NCBI GenBank assembly: GCA_900551265.1
Contig: URVL01000026.1
Span: forward strand, 1-19,491
Length of the DNA stretch: 19,491 bases
Reading direction: 5' to 3'
DNA from: an uncultured Eubacteriales bacterium
GTDB taxonomy: Bacteria > Bacillota > Clostridia > Oscillospirales > QAMX01
Positions 16,765 through 19,491 of this stretch are shown here, one piece after another (position 1 is the stretch's first letter; each line of letters opens with the position of its first letter). Below the pieces are notes generated by a model. It was not told where the DNA came from. It saw only the letters and a list, made by a program, of their open reading frames with translations, and ran no database searches. The translations under genes and the position numbers were made by a program.

Positions 16765-17085
16765 ATGTACAGGGTTTTGAATGGAAATTCGACTGGCGGA
16801 CAGGTTACGCCGCTTAAAAATATTGTCATAATGGCGAGCGGCACTTACCGGACTTATTTGAAGGTGAAAACCGCATATGATATTAACACGCTGGAGATTG
16901 CACAGTATACATACAGTCATGTGATTGAGTCTTATGGGAATTACCCCTCTGAGGGTACGCGTTACTCTAATTTCAACAATCCTTGCCCCTATGCCATAGA
17001 TATTGCCGTCGGCAGCACTCCCGGCAGCGGCGGCGGGATGTATTTTAACTGCGAGGTGACTATTGATGGCAGATCTTATTCGTAG
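16765..17085 (+). CDS. Hypothetical 106-residue protein
   Basis: Not recognised. The ATG at 16765 directly follows an in-frame TAA, and its ribosome site is weak, so the start is uncertain. The protein is rich in Tyr, Thr, Gly and Asn with alternating hydrophobic residues (IVIMASGTYRTYLKVKTAYD, then IAQYTYSHVIESYGNYPSEG), suggesting beta structure, with a flexible SGGG stretch near 87-91. It has no signal peptide or membrane helix. Its 3' end overlaps the lipoprotein gene by 20 bases and contains that gene's GAGGTGA ribosome site, which argues for a real coupled gene. It sits under the strong promoter at 16648-16676. It may be the remainder of a longer exported protein that lost its 5' part. 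Confidence 0.45.
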   Translation: MYRVLNGNSTGGQVTPLKNIVIMASGTYRTYLKVKTAYDINTLEIAQYTYSHVIESYGNYPSEGTRYSNFNNPCPYAIDIAVGSTPGSGGGMYFNCEVTIDGRSYS

Positions 17086-18145
17086 CATGAAAAGTCGCCA
17101 TGGCTTTGTCCGGCTGATCTCCTTTACTCTTTGTCTCTGCCTGCTCTTTTCCCTCGCTGCGTGCGATTCCGCAGAAGAAGAACCGGGGACATCCGATACC
17201 TTGGATGTCTCCAATCCCCCTACGGAGGATGTCTCAGATGAAGCAGAGGACGACCCGGACGAAATTGCCCAACCGGATGAGACCCCGGACGAGACGGGGG
17301 AGGAATCCGGCGAGGAGGACGGGGCTTCTTCCGCCTGGGAGGATGTTCAGGCGCAGGTGGAGGCGCTTGGGCTTCCCGAAGGGCCGAAGTTTTCCGGCTT
17401 TGAGAATTTTTCTTTCGCGGGCCCGTATCTTGAGAGCCTGGGCGAATTCCGGCAGGATCTGGTCGAGCCGCTCTCTCTTACGGACGATGTCTGGGAATAC
17501 TTAGAAGTCGACGGGCTGCCCGGTCCGCGTCCTTCCATGCGAGAGCCTGTGGAAATCGGCGGCGAGGACTACACACTCTATCTTCGTTTCACGCAGGGCC
17601 CGGAACGCGACACGCCGGGCTACTTGAGCTATTATTATTTTGAGCGCACAGTGGAAGGCGATGCCGCGGCCAAGGATACCGCAATTCAGGCACTTTACGA
17701 GCAACTGGTCGAGGAGCTTGGCGAGCCGGAGGAACCCGGCACGAATGTCGCTTTTATGGTTGAAAACGACGGCCTCTCGCCGGAAGATTATATCGCCGAT
17801 ACGGAAACCGAGCAACCGCCGCTTTATGACACGGTACGCGGCGGCATCGAGGCCGGTGCGCATGGCGCGCAGGAGTATGAAAAGTGGGTGTTGGCGGATG
17901 GAATCCTTTATCCCGGAATGGTGGTGGACGCGCTGAAGCTGGGTGTGGAGCCCCAAACGGCGACGGATGAGAACGTGGCGCTGTTGGTCACACTGGGTGT
18001 GAACAACAACAGCTCGAGCGTTGTGCTGACGGTGACTATGCAGCTGATCAGCGCGGCGGATACGGAGGTCGCCCGTTATCAGGACGAGCGCACTGCAAAG
18101 TTTATCGAGGAACGTATCGCAGAGCGGCAGGCGCGGAAGTCATAA
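17066..18145 (+). CDS. Putative lipoprotein with acidic linker, function unknown
   Basis: A 359-residue protein from the ATG at 17066, six bases after AGGTGA; an in-frame ATG at 17087 would also leave the signal intact. A basic N-region and hydrophobic core lead to a good lipobox SLAAC with Cys33, so the protein is likely anchored on the outer face of the membrane. Residues of about 34-82 are an Asp/Glu/Pro/Thr-rich linker of the type that spans the cell wall. The remainder (about 85-359) has mixed alpha/beta character with an acidic bias; I do not recognise a domain or catalytic motif. It overlaps the 106-residue gene by 20 bases and ends at a strong terminator. Ligand binding or a cell-surface structural role are possible. 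Confidence 0.72.
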   Translation: MADLIRSMKSRHGFVRLISFTLCLCLLFSLAACDSAEEEPGTSDTLDVSNPPTEDVSDEAEDDPDEIAQPDETPDETGEESGEEDGASSAWEDVQAQVEALGLPEGPKFSGFENFSFAGPYLESLGEFRQDLVEPLSLTDDVWEYLEVDGLPGPRPSMREPVEIGGEDYTLYLRFTQGPERDTPGYLSYYYFERTVEGDAAAKDTAIQALYEQLVEELGEPEEPGTNVAFMVENDGLSPEDYIADTETEQPPLYDTVRGGIEAGAHGAQEYEKWVLADGILYPGMVVDALKLGVEPQTATDENVALLVTLGVNNNSSSVVLTVTMQLISAADTEVARYQDERTAKFIEERIAERQARKS

Positions 18146-18171
18146 GCAAGGCAGTTTCAGCCTTTTATTTG

Positions 18172-18204
18172 AAAAAAGCAAGGTTTTTGGGCCTTGCTTT
18201 TTTT
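18172..18204 (+). terminator. Terminator of the lipoprotein unit
   Basis: AAAAAAGCAAGG (18172-18183) pairs with CCTTGCTTTTTT (from 18192), followed by more T. It is a classic intrinsic terminator 26 bases after the stop codon. Confidence 0.9.
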
Positions 18205-18216
18205 CGCCCTTTTCTC

Positions 18217-18245
18217 TTGAACTTAAGGCACCGCCGGCGTATAAT
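18217..18245 (+). promoter_or_regulatory. Near-consensus promoter of the AEC transporter
   Basis: TTGAAC (18217-18222), exactly 17 bases, and a perfect TATAAT (18240-18245). Transcription would begin near 18252, about 57 bases before the proposed GTG start. Confidence 0.8.
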
Positions 18246-18308
18246 AAGAAAACGGCGCGAAAAAAGAGAACATGCGCTATCATGAAAGGGAAAAGGAAGT
18301 GCTTTGTT

Positions 18309-19241
18309 GTGGAATTAAGCCTGCTTCTGATGAAACAGATTGCATCCATGTTCCTGATGATGGCCGTCGGCGTGATTCTGGTGCGGCTGAAGGTATTAAA
18401 GCCAGAGCATGGAACCGTGATTTCAAAAATCCTGCTCTACGCCGTAGTGCCCTGTACCATCATCAATTCCTATCAAATTGACTTTTCCATGTCCAAACTC
18501 GCGGGGATGGGCGTATCCATCCTCGGCGCCGTCCTGGTACATATCATTTTTTATGTGTTGGAGCGCGTCCTGCGCCGTCCTCTGCGGCTGGAGCCGGTGG
18601 AAAGCGCGTCCATCTTTTACTCCAACGCCGGAAATCTGATTATTCCGCTGGTCATGGCCGCGCTCGGGCAGGAATGGGTCTTTTACATCAGCGGCTACAT
18701 GCTTGTACAGCAGCTGCTCATCTGGACGCACGGAAAATCTCTGGTATGCGGCGAGCGGCAGTGGGATTTTAAGAAAATCATCACGAATGTCAATATCATC
18801 GCCATTTTTGTCGGCATCGTCCTGTTTTTAACGGGCTTCCGTTTCCCCTCCGTCGTTCAGACCGCGGTAGACTCCATGGCCGGCATGATCGCGCCGCTCT
18901 CCATGGTGCTCACCGGGATGCTGCTCGGCGGCATGAAATTTCGGGAGATCGTCGGCGCACGCCGCGCTTACCTCGTCAACGCGCTGCGGCTGATCGTATT
19001 CCCGCTCGCCGTCGTGCTTGTGTTTGCCTTTTCCGGGATTACACGCCTGCATCCGGAGGCGGTGAACATTCTGTTGATCACAACGCTTGCCGCATCCTCC
19101 TCCGCCGCCACCACGATCACGCAGTTTGCACAGCTCTACGACAATAAACCGGGTTATACCAGCGTCATCAGCATCATGACGGTCATCTTCTGTATCGTTA
19201 CAATTCCGCTGATGACGGGGCTATACCAATGGCTCGTATAA
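18309..19241 (+). CDS. AEC-family (auxin efflux carrier type) transporter
   Basis: A 310-residue integral membrane protein. The GTG at 18309 is preferred because AGGAAG lies about nine bases upstream and family members usually open as here with a short ELSLLLMKQI helix; the in-frame ATG at 18282 has no ribosome site. About ten hydrophobic segments are visible in two halves, e.g. FLMMAVGVILV near 15-27, MAGMIAPLSMVLTGMLLGGM near 200-220 and a final FCIVTIPLMTGLYQWLV. The half-repeat features YSNAGNLIIPLV and SSSAATTITQFA match the AEC family of bile/arsenite/riboflavin-type carriers, which move organic anions such as malate, lactate or amino-acid-like compounds. The substrate cannot be deduced; no catabolic gene is adjacent. 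It has its own promoter and downstream hairpins, so it is monocistronic. Confidence 0.87.
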   Translation: MELSLLLMKQIASMFLMMAVGVILVRLKVLKPEHGTVISKILLYAVVPCTIINSYQIDFSMSKLAGMGVSILGAVLVHIIFYVLERVLRRPLRLEPVESASIFYSNAGNLIIPLVMAALGQEWVFYISGYMLVQQLLIWTHGKSLVCGERQWDFKKIITNVNIIAIFVGIVLFLTGFRFPSVVQTAVDSMAGMIAPLSMVLTGMLLGGMKFREIVGARRAYLVNALRLIVFPLAVVLVFAFSGITRLHPEAVNILLITTLAASSSAATTITQFAQLYDNKPGYTSVISIMTVIFCIVTIPLMTGLYQWLV

Positions 19242-19284
19242 ACAAAATCAGCCGGTCTCTTCCGGCAAAATTCCAACACAGCGC

Positions 19285-19321
19285 AAACGCGCCGGACGAA
19301 GATGCTTCGTCCGGCGCGTTT
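19285..19321. terminator. GC-rich hairpin after the AEC gene
   Basis: AAACGCGCCGGACGAAG (19285-19301) pairs exactly with the complement at 19305-19321 around a three-base loop, a 17-bp stem with only TTT at its end. It probably separates the AEC gene from the convergent minus-strand gene. Confidence 0.65.
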
Positions 19322-19331
19322 GATCAGGACA

Positions 19332-19357
19332 CCGGCGGGCTTCAAAAATCCCGCCGG
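19332..19357. terminator. Second hairpin overlapping the end of the right-edge gene
   Basis: CCGGCGGG (19332-19339) pairs with CCCGCCGG (19350-19357). The minus-strand stop codon (19344-19342) lies in its loop, and GTTTTG follows on the plus strand. It may back up the neighbouring terminator. Confidence 0.35.
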
Positions 19358-19491
19358 AACGTTTTGTGACTTTTTATGTGGCGGTAGCCACAGCGCTCGT
19401 AAAAAATATGCGCGCCTGAGCGTTCCTCAACATATTTAAGAATTTCAAGATTCTTTTTTATAAGCTCCTCATGAACCACATATGAGGGAGT
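19342..19491 (-). CDS. Right-edge partial ORF, possible NspC-acetyltransferase fusion remnant
   Basis: The reading frame enters from the right edge and ends at TGA (19344-19342), giving 49 visible residues. The first part, TPSYVVHEELIKKNLEILKY followed by VEERSGA, resembles the start of carboxynorspermidine decarboxylase (NspC), whose opening is close to TP-x-YVV-x-EELL-x-KNL-x-IL. The last part, HIFYERCGYRHIKSHKTF, instead resembles the FYE-x-CGF end of a GNAT acetyltransferase. NspC proteins continue for about 350 more residues, which are absent. So this may be a deletion fusion and a pseudogene. Alternatively the whole piece is simply the C-terminus of an unusual GNAT protein. The upstream part is outside the window, so the call is weak. 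Confidence 0.4.
   Translation of the reverse strand, partial: TPSYVVHEELIKKNLEILKYVEERSGAHIFYERCGYRHIKSHKTFRRDF

Overview
The window looks like chromosomal DNA of a Gram-positive anaerobe of class Clostridia, probably a gut member of the Oscillospirales or a related group. This is inferred from strong AGGAGG-type ribosome binding sites, sigma-A-type promoters, lipoproteins with a Gram-positive layout, a TelA/XpaC pair, a clostridial-type XRE plus large serine recombinase pair, and a bacterial GlnRS next to an atypical GluRS. No tRNA, rRNA or CRISPR array was seen. Genes are dense and most transcription units end in clear hairpin terminators.

Region 1 (1-3772, minus strand) is a tightly coupled four-gene operon. 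In transcription order it encodes a secreted lipoprotein fusing a periplasmic-binding-like domain to a von Willebrand A (VWA) domain, an XpaC-family membrane protein, a second membrane-anchored binding protein, and the toxic-anion-resistance protein TelA, which runs off the left edge. A perfect 8-8-8 palindrome touches its promoter. The operon looks like an outside-to-inside relay for sensing or resisting an anion or envelope stress, and it is the best candidate for a poorly described system.

Region 2 (about 3840-6104, plus strand) is a small mobile-element remnant. It has an XRE repressor and a large serine recombinase broken by a one-base frameshift in an A-run at 5665-5668.

Region 3 (6157-8144, minus strand) is a two-gene exopolysaccharide module: a processive family 2 glycosyltransferase and a membrane-anchored NodB-type polysaccharide deacetylase.

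Region 4 (8464-12292) holds three paralogous cytosolic esterases with an N-terminal beta-sandwich and a CE1-like alpha/beta hydrolase domain. Two are on the minus strand and one is divergent on the plus strand, sharing a 189-base control region.

Region 5 (12293-12927) is a divergent pair, a small SLOG-fold protein and a ribbon-helix-helix regulator, around nested inverted repeats.

Region 6 (13033-16506, minus strand) is a gltX-glnS operon with a short leader and no room for a T-box.

Region 7 (16648-18204, plus strand) has a strong promoter, a possible tiny leader ORF, an unrecognised 106-residue protein and an acidic-linker lipoprotein.

Region 8 (18217-19241, plus strand) is an AEC-family transporter with a near-consensus promoter. 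At the right edge a minus-strand ORF ends in the window and looks like a fusion of a carboxynorspermidine-decarboxylase start and an acetyltransferase tail.
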